This document shows positions 53,305-62,858 of a stretch of DNA of 64,000 nucleotides, in pieces. How positions within the stretch are numbered: position 1 is the stretch's first letter; each line of letters begins with the position of its first letter. Both the position numbers and the translations under genes were made by a program. The notes below the pieces were generated by a model that saw nothing but the letters and a program-made list of their open reading frames with translations, was not told where the DNA came from and ran no database searches. This DNA is from Epilithonimonas zeae (GTDB lineage Bacteria > Bacteroidota > Bacteroidia > Flavobacteriales > Weeksellaceae): assembly GCF_900141765.1 (NCBI RefSeq), contig NZ_FSRK01000001.1, positions 2,294,001 through 2,358,000 on the forward strand. Reading direction: 5' to 3'.

Positions 53305-54273
53305 TTATTCTTCTAAACCTTCAATGGTTTTAATTTTACCATCGTTGTCATATTCCAATTCGATTACCTTCATACTTCTGAGCCAGGTTTTTCCTTCACT
53401 CGGAACAGAGTCGTGGAAAAACAGATACCATTTTCCTTTGAATTCAGCAATGCTGTGATGAGTTGTCCATCCAATGACAGGCGTCAGAATTTCTCCCTGA
53501 AAAGTAAAGGGACCATAAGGACTGTCGCCTGTGGCATAACAAATCAAATGCGTATCGCCGGTAGAATATGAGAAATAATATTTGCTGTTGTATTTATGCA
53601 TCCAGGACGCTTCGAAAAAGCGGTGTTTGTCGCCGTGAAGCAATGGATTTCCATTTTCGTCAAGAATTAAAACATCTTTCGGCTCTTCTTCAAACTCCAG
53701 CATATCATCGCTCAATAAAACAACTTTTGAAGGAATTGCCGGTTCGTTATCATTTGGAATTACTGCAGATTCTAAGGCTTTGTTGTTTCTGTAACGCTGC
53801 AATTGTCCACCCCAGATTCCACCAAAATACATATAATGTCTTCCGTTTTCTTCAAAAATACAAGGGTCGATGCTATAACTTCCCAACATCGGATGTTTCT
53901 CCGGAATAAATGGTCCGTAAGGTTTGTCACTTACCGCAACACCGATTCTGAAGATGTCATTTTTATCTTTTAACGGAAAATACATATAATATTTTCCATT
54001 TTTGAATGCCACATCACAATCCCACAATTGCCTTCCCGACCAAGGAATATCTTTTACCGAAAGGACAACACCGTGGTCTGTGATTTCGCCGTTTTCTACA
54101 TCATCCAACGAGAAAACGTGATAATCGTTCATATCGAAATGGTCTCCGTTGTCATTTTCTTCGATGCCGCTTTCACGGTCGTGTGATGGATAAATGTAAA
54201 TTTTGCCTTCAAAAACGTGTACGGACGGGTCTGCCATATAATCTTTCGGGAATAGATATTTTGCTTTTTTCAT
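53305..54273 (-). CDS. GH43 family glycosidase
   Basis: The 322-residue five-bladed propeller enzyme has the general base D15 (MADPSVHVF), pKa-modulating D136 (SIDPCIF) and acid E221 (FFEASW). GH43 enzymes are beta-xylosidases, arabinofuranosidases or related. No signal peptide is present, so it should act in the cytoplasm on imported oligosaccharides. It sits between GH10 and GH67 genes. Confidence 0.93.
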   Translation of the reverse strand: MKKAKYLFPKDYMADPSVHVFEGKIYIYPSHDRESGIEENDNGDHFDMNDYHVFSLDDVENGEITDHGVVLSVKDIPWSGRQLWDCDVAFKNGKYYMYFPLKDKNDIFRIGVAVSDKPYGPFIPEKHPMLGSYSIDPCIFEENGRHYMYFGGIWGGQLQRYRNNKALESAVIPNDNEPAIPSKVVLLSDDMLEFEEEPKDVLILDENGNPLLHGDKHRFFEASWMHKYNSKYYFSYSTGDTHLICYATGDSPYGPFTFQGEILTPVIGWTTHHSIAEFKGKWYLFFHDSVPSEGKTWLRSMKVIELEYDNDGKIKTIEGLEE

Positions 54274-54316
54274 TTTAATTTAGATGTTAAGATAATAGAC
54301 TGATAGATTTTATTTT

Positions 54317-54378
54317 CTCGCAGTTTTTCAGATTATTTAAATAAAAATCTACTTAATTTGCTAAGTCTGCGAGAGAAA
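54317..54378 (+). repeat. Dispersed CTCGCAG...CTGCGAG inverted repeat
   Basis: CTCGCAG at the left faces CTGCGAG at the right with AATCTAC/AATTTGC text between, related to 4969-5012 and 7913-7998. Confidence 0.5.
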
Positions 54379-54447
54379 TATTTTTGTGATTTGCAGATTA
54401 TTTTTTAACCTTATAGGTATTGAAAACCTATAAGGTTTGAAGCTGCA

Positions 54448-55569
54448 TTATTTTTCTTTTGTTAACTGAATGATTTTTTCTACTACAGGTTTTGCCTGAT
54501 TATTCCGGTCGAAAAGTAACGGATAATCGGTTCTGCCTTTTACCGGAAAATCGTTTTTCCAGGATTGTGCATCAGTAGTTCCCCACAAGGTTACTCTTCT
54601 GATTTTATCCTGATGTTTCAGGAATAATCTGAAAAAATCCAGATAACGGTTTTCCCATTCTGTTTTTACATTTTCGGGAAGTCCGGCCGTATAAGGATTC
54701 ATTTTTGCTTCATATTCTACTTTATCGGAAACGTTGGCAGAAGTTCCCCAAGGAGAAGGAAGTGCGCTGATTTCCATTTCAGTAATATTTACTTTTACGC
54801 CGTTTGCTGTGTAGTCAAGAATTGCTTTTTCGTATTCGTCAAGGGTTGGTGTATCAAGACCAACGTGGGTCTGCATTCCTACTCCATCGATTCGGATTCC
54901 CCTGGATTTTAAAGTCTGAACCATTTTGCTTACAGTTTTAACTTTTCCGGGATGCCATTCGTTATAATCATTGTAATAGAGTTCTGCATTCGGGTCTGCT
55001 TCCTGCGCATATTGGAAAGCCAACGGAATAAATTCTTCGCCAAGGATCTCATAAAATTTACTTTTACGGTAAGTTCCATCTTCCATAATAGCTTCATTAA
55101 CCACATCCCAGCCTTTTACTCGGCCTTTGTATCTGGTAACAACAGTGGTAATATGATTTTTCATTCTTTGTTTTAAAACTTCCGGAGAAACATCTTTTCC
55201 GTCTTTGTCTACGAAAAACCATTTGGGTAACTGCGAATGCCAAATCAAAGTATGACCGATGATGAACATTTTGTTTTTCTCCCCAAAAGCCACAAATTTA
55301 TCGGCATCATCAAAAAAGAACTTTCCTTCCTCCGGCTGCAAAAACATCGATTTCATACAGTTTTCGGCAACAATGGAACTGAACTGATTTTTAATAATTT
55401 CTACAGACCTTACATCTTTCTCATAAATCTGCGGAAGACTCATCGCTGTTCCGATATAGAATTTATTTTTGAATGCATTTTTCAGGGAATCGTTGGAAGT
55501 TGCCGTGTTGGCTGTCTTGCACGAAACAGTTAAGGTTAAAATTCCTAATAATGTTGCTATTTTTTTCAT
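54448..55569 (-). CDS. GH10 endo-1,4-beta-xylanase, lipoprotein
   Basis: The 373-residue enzyme has lipobox Cys C17 (LTVSC), acid/base E159 in WDVVNEA and nucleophile E264 in NITEMEI. Membrane anchoring would hold it at the cell surface or periplasm. It provides xylo-oligosaccharides for the neighbouring GH43 and GH67 enzymes. Confidence 0.95.
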   Translation of the reverse strand: MKKIATLLGILTLTVSCKTANTATSNDSLKNAFKNKFYIGTAMSLPQIYEKDVRSVEIIKNQFSSIVAENCMKSMFLQPEEGKFFFDDADKFVAFGEKNKMFIIGHTLIWHSQLPKWFFVDKDGKDVSPEVLKQRMKNHITTVVTRYKGRVKGWDVVNEAIMEDGTYRKSKFYEILGEEFIPLAFQYAQEADPNAELYYNDYNEWHPGKVKTVSKMVQTLKSRGIRIDGVGMQTHVGLDTPTLDEYEKAILDYTANGVKVNITEMEISALPSPWGTSANVSDKVEYEAKMNPYTAGLPENVKTEWENRYLDFFRLFLKHQDKIRRVTLWGTTDAQSWKNDFPVKGRTDYPLLFDRNNQAKPVVEKIIQLTKEK

Positions 55570-55612
55570 AAAATTCTTATTTTCATTTGGCTTTTAGCCG
55601 AAACTTATTATA

Positions 55613-55676
55613 AATTTTGGCTAAAGCCTTTTTCCTTGTCTTGTATTAAACGGGCTAAAGCCCGTTCCTATTGATT
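55613..55676 (+). repeat. Hairpin repeats ACGGGCTAAAGCCCGT type
   Basis: TTTTGGCTAAAGCC and ACGGGCT-aa-AGCCCGT (55650-55665) followed by TCCTATTGAT, as at 53225. Confidence 0.65.
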
Positions 55677-55718
55677 TTCCAATTAATCTTATCACGATTT
55701 TTTGAATACGAATCACTC

Positions 55719-55808
55719 GCAGCCCGGCTTGAACGGAAATCCTTTTTTTGCGGCTGGAAAAACTTTGGCAAAAAAGATTAGGAGTGGAAGACGGAAAAGC
55801 TGCCCAAA
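55719..55808 (+). ncRNA. Structured dispersed element, copy 5
   Basis: Outer stem GCAGC/GCTGC, CCG/CGG with bulged AAAA, GAACGGAA left and GGAGTGGAA right, inner stem ATCcTTTTTTTGC with GCAAAAAAGAT. It ends 14 bp from the stop of the transporter gene at 55823, the same relation as copies 1 and 4. Confidence 0.6.
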
Positions 55809-55822
55809 TTTTTATTATATCA

Positions 55823-57277
55823 TTAATCTTTCGCTTTTCTTCTTTCTTTAAGGTCGTGCTCGATTTCGATTTCTTTCTTCTTATTGATTTCGTAGAACAT
55901 CAGCAATCCGCACGCTAAAAAGAATGGGATTGACGGGAATACGCTGACCAGCATTTTGGCACCTGTGGAAACGGTTTCCGGCTGTATCACGTTGACTGTA
56001 CCTTCTGAGGAAATGTAACCATATTTTCCGATAATTAATGCAACTAATGAACTTCCAATGCTTAAACCAACTTTCAAACCGACCATCATTGCCGAGAAAA
56101 TAATTGCTGTCGCACGTCTGTTGTTCTTCCATTCTGAATAATCGGCAACGTCGGCAATCATCGCCCAAAGTAATGGTGTTCCGGTTCCGTAGAAGAAACC
56201 GTGTAAAATCTGGGATAAAAACATCAATCCGACTGATTTTGGCGGATAAAAGATAAATGCTAAAACGAATAGTGTTGAAATAAAAAGTGAAGCGATGAAT
56301 GCATCTCTTTTGCCATATTTATCTGCAAACTTTTTCGAGAAAGTGATTCCAACAATCATCATAATGATTCCACCTGCATTGAATAACCCGAAACCTGCTG
56401 AACGAGGGTCTTCTCCGAAGAAATTCATCCCAATGGAATTGAAGAAATTGGTAATCGGTGATATAAATTGCTGAAGCGAAGTTTCATCTACATAATTGTT
56501 AAAATAATACACATACGAACCGCCTTTCATTGCCAATGTAATGAAAATCAACGCAGTAACCGTTAACATAATAATCCACGGCTTGTTTTTCTTTAAATCT
56601 TTTAAATCAGCTCCTAAAGTAGATTCCTGCTCCGGTTTTGGAATCACTCTTTCTTTAGTTGTGAGAAAAGTGATGAGCAACATTACCGTTCCGATAATTG
56701 CAAGCCAGGTCATTACCACCTCGATTCCGGCTGCTTTGTCACCGTGTCCCGCAGACAAAATAATCGGCAACATAAATACCTGAACAAAAAACTGCGCAAA
56801 CATAACGGCAACAAAACGATAGGAAGAAATACTGTTTCTTTCGCTCATATCACCTGTAATTACGCCACTTAGAGCTGCGTAAGGTAAATTATTGGCTGCA
56901 TAAAGCAATAATAAAACAGAGTAAGTAACTGCTGCATAAATCATTTTTCCTTTATAAGAAAAATCGGGTGTGCTGAACGCAAAAAGTGCCGCAGCACCCA
57001 ACGGAATTGCCGTTAATAAAATCCAAGGACGGAATTTCCCCCATTTTGTGCGGGTTCTGTCTGCCAAAGCTCCAACCATCGGATTAAAAACAAAACCAGC
57101 CAATAAACCGACCGTAAGTGTAATGATGGATGCATCTTCCGGTTTTAATCCGTAAATATCTGTATAAAAATAGGCTAAATACGTTACCAAAGTCTGGAAA
57201 ACCAGATTGGCGGCTAAATCGCCTAAACTGTAGCCGATTTTTTCAACGACAGATATTTTTTGAGATGAGTTGTTCAT
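55823..57277 (-). CDS. GPH-family sugar:cation symporter (MFS)
   Basis: The 484-residue membrane protein has about 12 helices and the GPH pattern (EKIGYSLGDLAANLVFQ; NPMVGALADRTRTKWGKFRPW; WAMIADVADYSEWKNNRRATAI). It should bring xylo-oligosaccharides or arabinosides across the inner membrane for cytoplasmic GH43. It lies inside the xylan block, 33 bp from the esterase gene. Confidence 0.93.
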   Translation of the reverse strand: MNNSSQKISVVEKIGYSLGDLAANLVFQTLVTYLAYFYTDIYGLKPEDASIITLTVGLLAGFVFNPMVGALADRTRTKWGKFRPWILLTAIPLGAAALFAFSTPDFSYKGKMIYAAVTYSVLLLLYAANNLPYAALSGVITGDMSERNSISSYRFVAVMFAQFFVQVFMLPIILSAGHGDKAAGIEVVMTWLAIIGTVMLLITFLTTKERVIPKPEQESTLGADLKDLKKNKPWIIMLTVTALIFITLAMKGGSYVYYFNNYVDETSLQQFISPITNFFNSIGMNFFGEDPRSAGFGLFNAGGIIMMIVGITFSKKFADKYGKRDAFIASLFISTLFVLAFIFYPPKSVGLMFLSQILHGFFYGTGTPLLWAMIADVADYSEWKNNRRATAIIFSAMMVGLKVGLSIGSSLVALIIGKYGYISSEGTVNVIQPETVSTGAKMLVSVFPSIPFFLACGLLMFYEINKKKEIEIEHDLKERRKAKD

Positions 57278-57310
57278 TTTAATAATTTATAATTGATAAA
57301 TGATAATTGA

Positions 57311-59224
57311 TTATTCTGTAGTAAATGGTGAAGCGGGGAGTCCGGTTTTATTTTTCAGATTTCCGTCTGGATTGTCTGCCCAGTCGTATCTTACTGAAAC
57401 TGGATTTGAAATAGTCTCGTTCCAGACAATAATTTTATTGCCTTCCATTTTTGCTTTTGCCCATTCGTATTTTCCGTCTTTTCCTTTGATGGCGAAGCCT
57501 TTCAGTTCTGAAACCGGTGCAAAATCATCAGTTCCATTTTTAAAGGAAAGAATAATTTTATTTCCTTCCACTTTCATCGACTGATAAATCGGTCCGTCTG
57601 CGATGATATTTTTCTTATCGGCAACTTTCAGCGCCTGTAAAGCCAATCGGTCACCGACTGTTTTCTTATTTAATGGATGAATGTCGCTCCACTCTCCTAT
57701 ATCAATAATTACAGCCAATCCTGTGTTCGGAACTTTCAGCGAAACCTGACGCTGCTGGTCTCTTAATTCTGCCCAATTGCTTTCAATAGGCTGCGCTTTT
57801 GGCTCCATAAAATTGGCTAATTGTACGGTGAAAAAAGGCATCTCTTTCTGATTCCATTTATTTCGCCAATCCAGAATCATTGTGGTCAGCAAATCGCCGT
57901 ATTCTTTTGGTTTTCCGGTATTGCTTTCCCCTTGGTACCAAATTGCCCCTTTAATATTATAATTGATGATCGGATTAATCATTGCATTGTACAGCCCTGT
58001 AGGTTTCCAGCGGATAAAAGTAGTTCCGGGAGCCATTTTTCCCATTTTAGCACCGATTTTATATTTCCATTCGGTTTTTAAATCGATTTTATTTCCGTCA
58101 ATTTCGAGGTAATAAGGTTTGTCTGCAATGAACTGTCCTTTTCCGCTCCCGTTGGTAATCCTTACAGCAATGACGTTTTTACCTTCTTTTAAAACTCCTG
58201 CCGGAATATCGTACCAACGCGGCGGATATTCATAGGTTACATTTCCTACTTTTACGCCGTTGATGTAGGTAACATCCGCATCTTTTATTCTTCCTAAATT
58301 TAAAAAAGCGGCTTTTCCTGCCTGATTTTTAGTTAAATTAATTTCTTTTCGGAACCAAACCGAGCCTTCGAAAGAACCCTCTTTATCTTCCCAAGAACCG
58401 GGAATATTCATTGTTTTCCAGTCAGAATCGTTTAGGTCGAAATTTTCCCAATGTTGGTTTAATCCGATATCGCTTTGGTCGAGCTCTGTGTACCAAGCTT
58501 TGCTCAAGGCCTGTTCGCTAGATTCGGTAGATTTTATCAAATCATCATTTTGCCATTTTTTGGCTTCGTCCAGATATTCAGGGTATTTTTTCAGAGAATT
58601 TTCATCCATCCACGCCTGAATCGGAGAACCACCCAAACTTGCGTGGATAATTCCAATGGCCACTTTATTTTTCTGACTTAATTCTTTAGCAAAAAAATAG
58701 GCAACTCCGGAAAAATTAAGAATCGTTTGTGGATTTGTAGCTTCCCATTTTCCGCCATCAAGCTCGGTCTGAGGTGACTTAAAATTATATTTTTGAGGAA
58801 CTGTAAAAAACCTGATGTTCTGGTTATTTGCATTTTTAATTTCATCGGCGTAAAGCGGAGTCAGTCTGCGCATTGGCAATTCCATATTCGATTGTCCGGA
58901 AGCGAGCCAAACGTCACCAATCAGAATATCTTTCAATATAATTTCATTGATGGTCATCGTGTAAGGACCTCCGGCTTTCTGTTCGGGAAGTGAGATTTTC
59001 CAGTTTCCGGTTTGGTCAGCGGTGATTTTGTAATTTTTATTGAGGAATTTCACTTCCACTTTTTCTCCGGCATCGGCTTTTCCCCAGATATTTAATTTCT
59101 GGTTGCGCTGTAAAACCATTCCATCTGAAACCAGTGCCGGAAGTGTGATTTTGGCTTCAATGAACGAAATGCATAATGAGCCTACGAATAAAATTAATAT
59201 TTTAAAAAAGATTCTATTTTTCAT
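57311..59224 (-). CDS. SGNH-type acetyl esterase (sialate O-acetylesterase family)
   Basis: The 637-residue exported protein has GDVWLASGQSNME with S112, GGSPIQAW, WYQGESN and DIHPLNK (catalytic Asp/His), plus a GH2-like sugar-binding domain inserted near 265-390. In a xylan block it most likely removes acetyl groups from xylan (CE20-like). Sialate activity is less likely, as no sialic acid genes are near. Confidence 0.92.
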   Translation of the reverse strand: MKNRIFFKILILFVGSLCISFIEAKITLPALVSDGMVLQRNQKLNIWGKADAGEKVEVKFLNKNYKITADQTGNWKISLPEQKAGGPYTMTINEIILKDILIGDVWLASGQSNMELPMRRLTPLYADEIKNANNQNIRFFTVPQKYNFKSPQTELDGGKWEATNPQTILNFSGVAYFFAKELSQKNKVAIGIIHASLGGSPIQAWMDENSLKKYPEYLDEAKKWQNDDLIKSTESSEQALSKAWYTELDQSDIGLNQHWENFDLNDSDWKTMNIPGSWEDKEGSFEGSVWFRKEINLTKNQAGKAAFLNLGRIKDADVTYINGVKVGNVTYEYPPRWYDIPAGVLKEGKNVIAVRITNGSGKGQFIADKPYYLEIDGNKIDLKTEWKYKIGAKMGKMAPGTTFIRWKPTGLYNAMINPIINYNIKGAIWYQGESNTGKPKEYGDLLTTMILDWRNKWNQKEMPFFTVQLANFMEPKAQPIESNWAELRDQQRQVSLKVPNTGLAVIIDIGEWSDIHPLNKKTVGDRLALQALKVADKKNIIADGPIYQSMKVEGNKIILSFKNGTDDFAPVSELKGFAIKGKDGKYEWAKAKMEGNKIIVWNETISNPVSVRYDWADNPDGNLKNKTGLPASPFTTE

Positions 59225-59251
59225 AGCAAGTTTGAATTCTGCAGTTTATTT

Positions 59252-61627
59252 TTAGTTTTTATCTGGCATTTGGGTCAGCAATCTTACCTCGATGATTTTC
59301 GGTGTAAGCGATTTTTCATTTGTATTAAATTTTACATTAAGAATCTCTTTCCTACTTTCAGATTCAGGAATCGGGATTAATAATGATTGTGGAGAGCCAC
59401 CCATTTTTCCGTCGAAATTTTTAGAAATTGCTTTTTTTCCATTGATTTCTACATTTAAAGTTCTGTTATTGTTGGCATCAAAATAAATAAGATAAAGGTA
59501 CTTTGCATTCTTATCTTTGTTTCTCATCTGATAGCTGAACCAACCTTTTGCCTCACGGAAATGGCGGTCCTCCATATAACCGGTGTTGGAATCTTTACTG
59601 TCGATGAAATGGTCGGATTCCGGCTGCTGTTCTCCTAACTGAATTTTATCAGTTGTGATGTTGTCCAGTTTTCTGATTTCCTCTTCTTCTTTGGCTTTTT
59701 GTTTCTGAATCATTTCGATTTTATCCTGATTCGCCTGCGGAAAATAAATAATATAACGTTCTTCCTGAATTTTATAAAACGGAACCAATTCTAATCCGTT
59801 ACTGAACTTATTCTGAGGATACAAACCTTTTAATCTGAAAGTCAAATCCTTATCATTCACCGTTTCCAAATGGCTTAAAACCGAATCTGAACTTCCCAAA
59901 ATGGCAGGAATTTCATTCAAAGGAATTTGTGGTCCGTGCGCGATATGTCCGCCTCTGCTGTCATCAGCGAAAAGTCCGTCCTGATTTTCTTTTCCGTATC
60001 TCGCAGCCAAAACAATCGGGCCATATTTAAACGCAAAATAGTCCGAATGATCAGGAAGCTGCTCTGCGGAAAGATGCATCGGCATTTTCATTTCGATAAC
60101 ATCTCCTTTTTTCCATTTTTTATTAATGGTAAAATAGCCTTCGGCATCAACCGGAACATTGATATTTTTACCATTGATTGAAATTGTAATTTCAGAAGCA
60201 TTTGCCCATTCAGGAGATCTTAATTTTAAATTTATATTTGATTTCGGAGCAACATCAAAAACTAATTTTGTCGATGGATTTTCAGGGAAATTATTTTCCT
60301 GTCTCAAAACCAATTTCTTTTCAGACCACTTTAAAATGGAAGGAATAAATAGATTCACGTATAAATCTTCATCAGAATAAGCATAAATCATTTCACCGTA
60401 TTTGGCGTGATTTTCCATTCCCGAACCTACGCAGCACCAAAAGCTGGTTTCCGGCTGGGAATAAACCCTGTAATGGCCGGGACGCATCGGCGTGAAATAG
60501 ACAAAACCGCCTTTTTCGGGATTTTGGGTGGAAAGAATATGATTGTACAAAGCTCTTTCGTAATAATCTACGTAAGATGATTTTGGATTTGTCACATACA
60601 ATTCTTTGGAAAGTTTCAGCATATTATACGTATTGCAGGTTTCGGGACCTTCGATACTTTTAATCATTCCGCTGAAATCATTGATGGGATTGAAATGCTC
60701 GCTCACACTGTTTCCTCCGATAATCGCTGATCTTTTTTGCGTGACATTCGTCCAGAAAAAATCGGCAGCATTGCTCCATTCTTTATTATTTTCTAAATCT
60801 GCAATTCTTTTGAAACCAATCACTTTCGGAATCTGTGTATTAGCGTGGATTCCTGTGAGTTTGTCTTCACCATTCAGCAATGGGTTTAAAATGGCGAGAT
60901 GTGAAAAACGATGGGCAAGCTTGAGGTATTTCGGATTTTTTGTGATGTCGTAAACGTCGGCAAAAACTTCATTCAGACCGCCGTGCTCGCTGCGCAACAT
61001 ATCCTGAATCTGTTCATCGGAAAGTCCGGAAACTTCATCAGCCATCCAATCCGTGAGTTTTATCAGCATTTTTTTTGCTTTCTCACTATCTGCATACCAA
61101 TAGGCATCGCGCAAACCTGAATAAATCTTATGAATATTATATAAAGGAACCCAACGGTCGTTCAAACCGAAAGTTGCAGCACGAATGTTTCCATCGGCAA
61201 TTTCCTTCCAGATTTTTTTACCGTTCGGAACACCTGAAAGATAACCGTTTTCTGAAAGATTCTGGCAACGTTCCAATTCATTAATCATATAATCCAAACG
61301 CTGCTTGACTTTTGGATCGCCTGTGGAAGCATACATTAACGCCAAAGCTGAAATGTAATGACCGCCGATATGACCGTCAAGCCCAGTATTTTCCCAATTG
61401 GGATAGTTTTCTTTTTTAGGTTTCAGTCCTGCTTCTTTTAGATAAGGTGCAAGAAGTCGGTCTGCATCCATCGAAAGGATATATTTTTCATCGGTCTGCA
61501 TTGCCTTGCTGAAAACACTTTTGGACAGATGAACCTTGTTAAGCGGAAAGTAGCTAACATTTTTCTTTACCTGCCCAAAAGCAAGCGAAGTAAAGCTTAA
61601 AAATAATATCAGTGATTTTTTGTTCAT
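59252..61627 (-). CDS. GH127 beta-L-arabinofuranosidase family protein
   Basis: ATG at 61627 gives a clean signal peptide (MNKKSLILFLSFTSLAFGQ), preferred to one seven codons upstream. The 791-residue protein has the GH127 zinc-cysteine site: GPETC (E329, C331), WCCVG (C398, C399) and E310 in SVSEHF, by analogy with HypBA1. C-terminal domains from about 600 are accessory beta-sandwiches. It is the first gene of the block and diverges from the Nudix regulator. Confidence 0.93.
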   Translation of the reverse strand: MNKKSLILFLSFTSLAFGQVKKNVSYFPLNKVHLSKSVFSKAMQTDEKYILSMDADRLLAPYLKEAGLKPKKENYPNWENTGLDGHIGGHYISALALMYASTGDPKVKQRLDYMINELERCQNLSENGYLSGVPNGKKIWKEIADGNIRAATFGLNDRWVPLYNIHKIYSGLRDAYWYADSEKAKKMLIKLTDWMADEVSGLSDEQIQDMLRSEHGGLNEVFADVYDITKNPKYLKLAHRFSHLAILNPLLNGEDKLTGIHANTQIPKVIGFKRIADLENNKEWSNAADFFWTNVTQKRSAIIGGNSVSEHFNPINDFSGMIKSIEGPETCNTYNMLKLSKELYVTNPKSSYVDYYERALYNHILSTQNPEKGGFVYFTPMRPGHYRVYSQPETSFWCCVGSGMENHAKYGEMIYAYSDEDLYVNLFIPSILKWSEKKLVLRQENNFPENPSTKLVFDVAPKSNINLKLRSPEWANASEITISINGKNINVPVDAEGYFTINKKWKKGDVIEMKMPMHLSAEQLPDHSDYFAFKYGPIVLAARYGKENQDGLFADDSRGGHIAHGPQIPLNEIPAILGSSDSVLSHLETVNDKDLTFRLKGLYPQNKFSNGLELVPFYKIQEERYIIYFPQANQDKIEMIQKQKAKEEEEIRKLDNITTDKIQLGEQQPESDHFIDSKDSNTGYMEDRHFREAKGWFSYQMRNKDKNAKYLYLIYFDANNNRTLNVEINGKKAISKNFDGKMGGSPQSLLIPIPESESRKEILNVKFNTNEKSLTPKIIEVRLLTQMPDKN

Positions 61628-62089
61628 TAATAAATGTCTATTCAACATTTTTAAAAATAAAAGAAAGAATCAATATGGCAAAGAATTTTGCAGAATAAGC
61701 CGATAGAATCAAAAAAAAGTATATTTTAAAGTCTTAGAAAAAAGCTAAAAACAGCAAAGACTTATCATAAAAATTAAGATTATTAAAAATCACGATAATC
61801 AGAACCATACGGCTAAATCGCTTGTATAAAAATGAATACGGAATACCGAGTGAAGGCGTCAGTAATTTATATAAATAACTTATCGTATTTTTAAGACTAA
61901 GCCTTGACTATAGTTTTTGGGTAAATTTAAAATGAAAGGAAACTTAATTTTAACATATTTTTAACGTTGAGTTCATCTGTTTTTAATGTTTTTAGTGAAT
62001 AAAATGTAAGCTTCAGAGCTAATAATTGCTCCCAAAATATTAAGGTAAATGATGAAAATTGGATTTTTTAAAAATAAAAAATAAAATAA

Positions 62090-62108
62090 AGTGTATAAAA
62101 TACATTTA
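62090..62108. promoter_or_regulatory. Candidate operator before the Nudix regulator, AAGTGT-N7-ACATTT
   Basis: AAGTGT-ATAAAAT-ACATTT, with inner TGTAT/ATACA, matches the dyad at 51038-51060 in half-sites and spacing. Confidence 0.6.
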
Positions 62109-62144
62109 TGTGGTTTCAACTGTAAAATCAACGCCTAAAAGCAT

Positions 62145-62152
62145 TAACTTTG
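62145..62152 (+). promoter_or_regulatory. -7 box of the Nudix regulator gene
   Basis: TAACTTTG followed by CA, about 18 bp before ATG 62170. Confidence 0.65.
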
Positions 62153-62169
62153 CATAAAAATTATAATCG

Positions 62170-62856
62170 ATGACACAAGACTATTCTCATTTTCCACGAC
62201 ATCTGGTAGCTGTTGACTGCATTATTTTCGGGTTCGATGGCGAAAATCTTAAAATCCTTCTGGTACAAAGGAATTTTGAACCGAAAATGGGAGAATGGTC
62301 ATTAATGGGCGGTTTTATCGGGGACGAAGAAACCTCTGATGAAGCGGCACAGCGTGTCCTGAACACACTTACCGGACTGGAAAATATCTATCTTGAACAG
62401 CTTAATTCCTACACTCAAATCGACCGTGAACCGACGGCGAGAATTATGTCGATTTCATATTATGCACTGATCAATATTGAAAAAAATATTCAGATCAATG
62501 AAAAATATAGCGCAAAATGGTTTGACCTGCAGGATTTTCCGACCTTAATTTTCGACCATAATGAAATGGTGAAAGATGCGGTTCTGAGGCTGAGAAGAAG
62601 AGCATCTACAAGACCTATCGGTTTTGAGCTTCTGCCGGAAAAATTCACGATGAAAGATCTGCAGACTTTATACGAAGCCATCTTCAACGAACAGTATGAC
62701 AAGCGGAATTTCATCAGCAAAATCAATGCGCTGGATATTCTTGTGAAAACGGAAGGAAAAGATATGAGTTCGTCTAAAAAAGGTTCTTTTCTTTACACTT
62801 TTGACGAAGAAAAATACAATAAGAAAATTGCGGAAGGATTTATGTTTAAGATTTAA
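62170..62856 (+). CDS. Nudix-fold transcriptional regulator (AraR/NrtR-like)
   Basis: The 228-residue protein has a Nudix domain (1-140) and a winged-helix C-terminus (FTMKDLQTLYEAIFNEQYDKRNF). In the Nudix box, residues aligned with the catalytic REUxEE read R62-V-L-N-T-L67, so three glutamates are lost and hydrolysis is unlikely. Bacteroidota AraR-type regulators have this form and sense sugars. It diverges from the xylan/arabinan block, so L-arabinose or xylose sensing is the leading idea. Confidence 0.9.
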   Translation: MTQDYSHFPRHLVAVDCIIFGFDGENLKILLVQRNFEPKMGEWSLMGGFIGDEETSDEAAQRVLNTLTGLENIYLEQLNSYTQIDREPTARIMSISYYALINIEKNIQINEKYSAKWFDLQDFPTLIFDHNEMVKDAVLRLRRRASTRPIGFELLPEKFTMKDLQTLYEAIFNEQYDKRNFISKINALDILVKTEGKDMSSSKKGSFLYTFDEEKYNKKIAEGFMFKI

Positions 62857-62858
62857 AC

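Larger units (their letters stand above)
61628..62169. promoter_or_regulatory. Divergent control region between GH127 and Nudix regulator
   Basis: The 542-bp AT-rich gap has no gene. It holds a dyad at 62090-62108, a weaker one at 61717-61735 (AAGTAT-N7-AGTCTT), a near-consensus ATTCTTTG on the minus strand near 61680 for GH127, and TAACTTTG at 62145-62152 for the regulator. Confidence 0.6.

Noticed and set aside
57311-59224. Sialic acid metabolism gene
   Set aside because: The family name is historical; context is xylan breakdown and no sialic acid genes are near.
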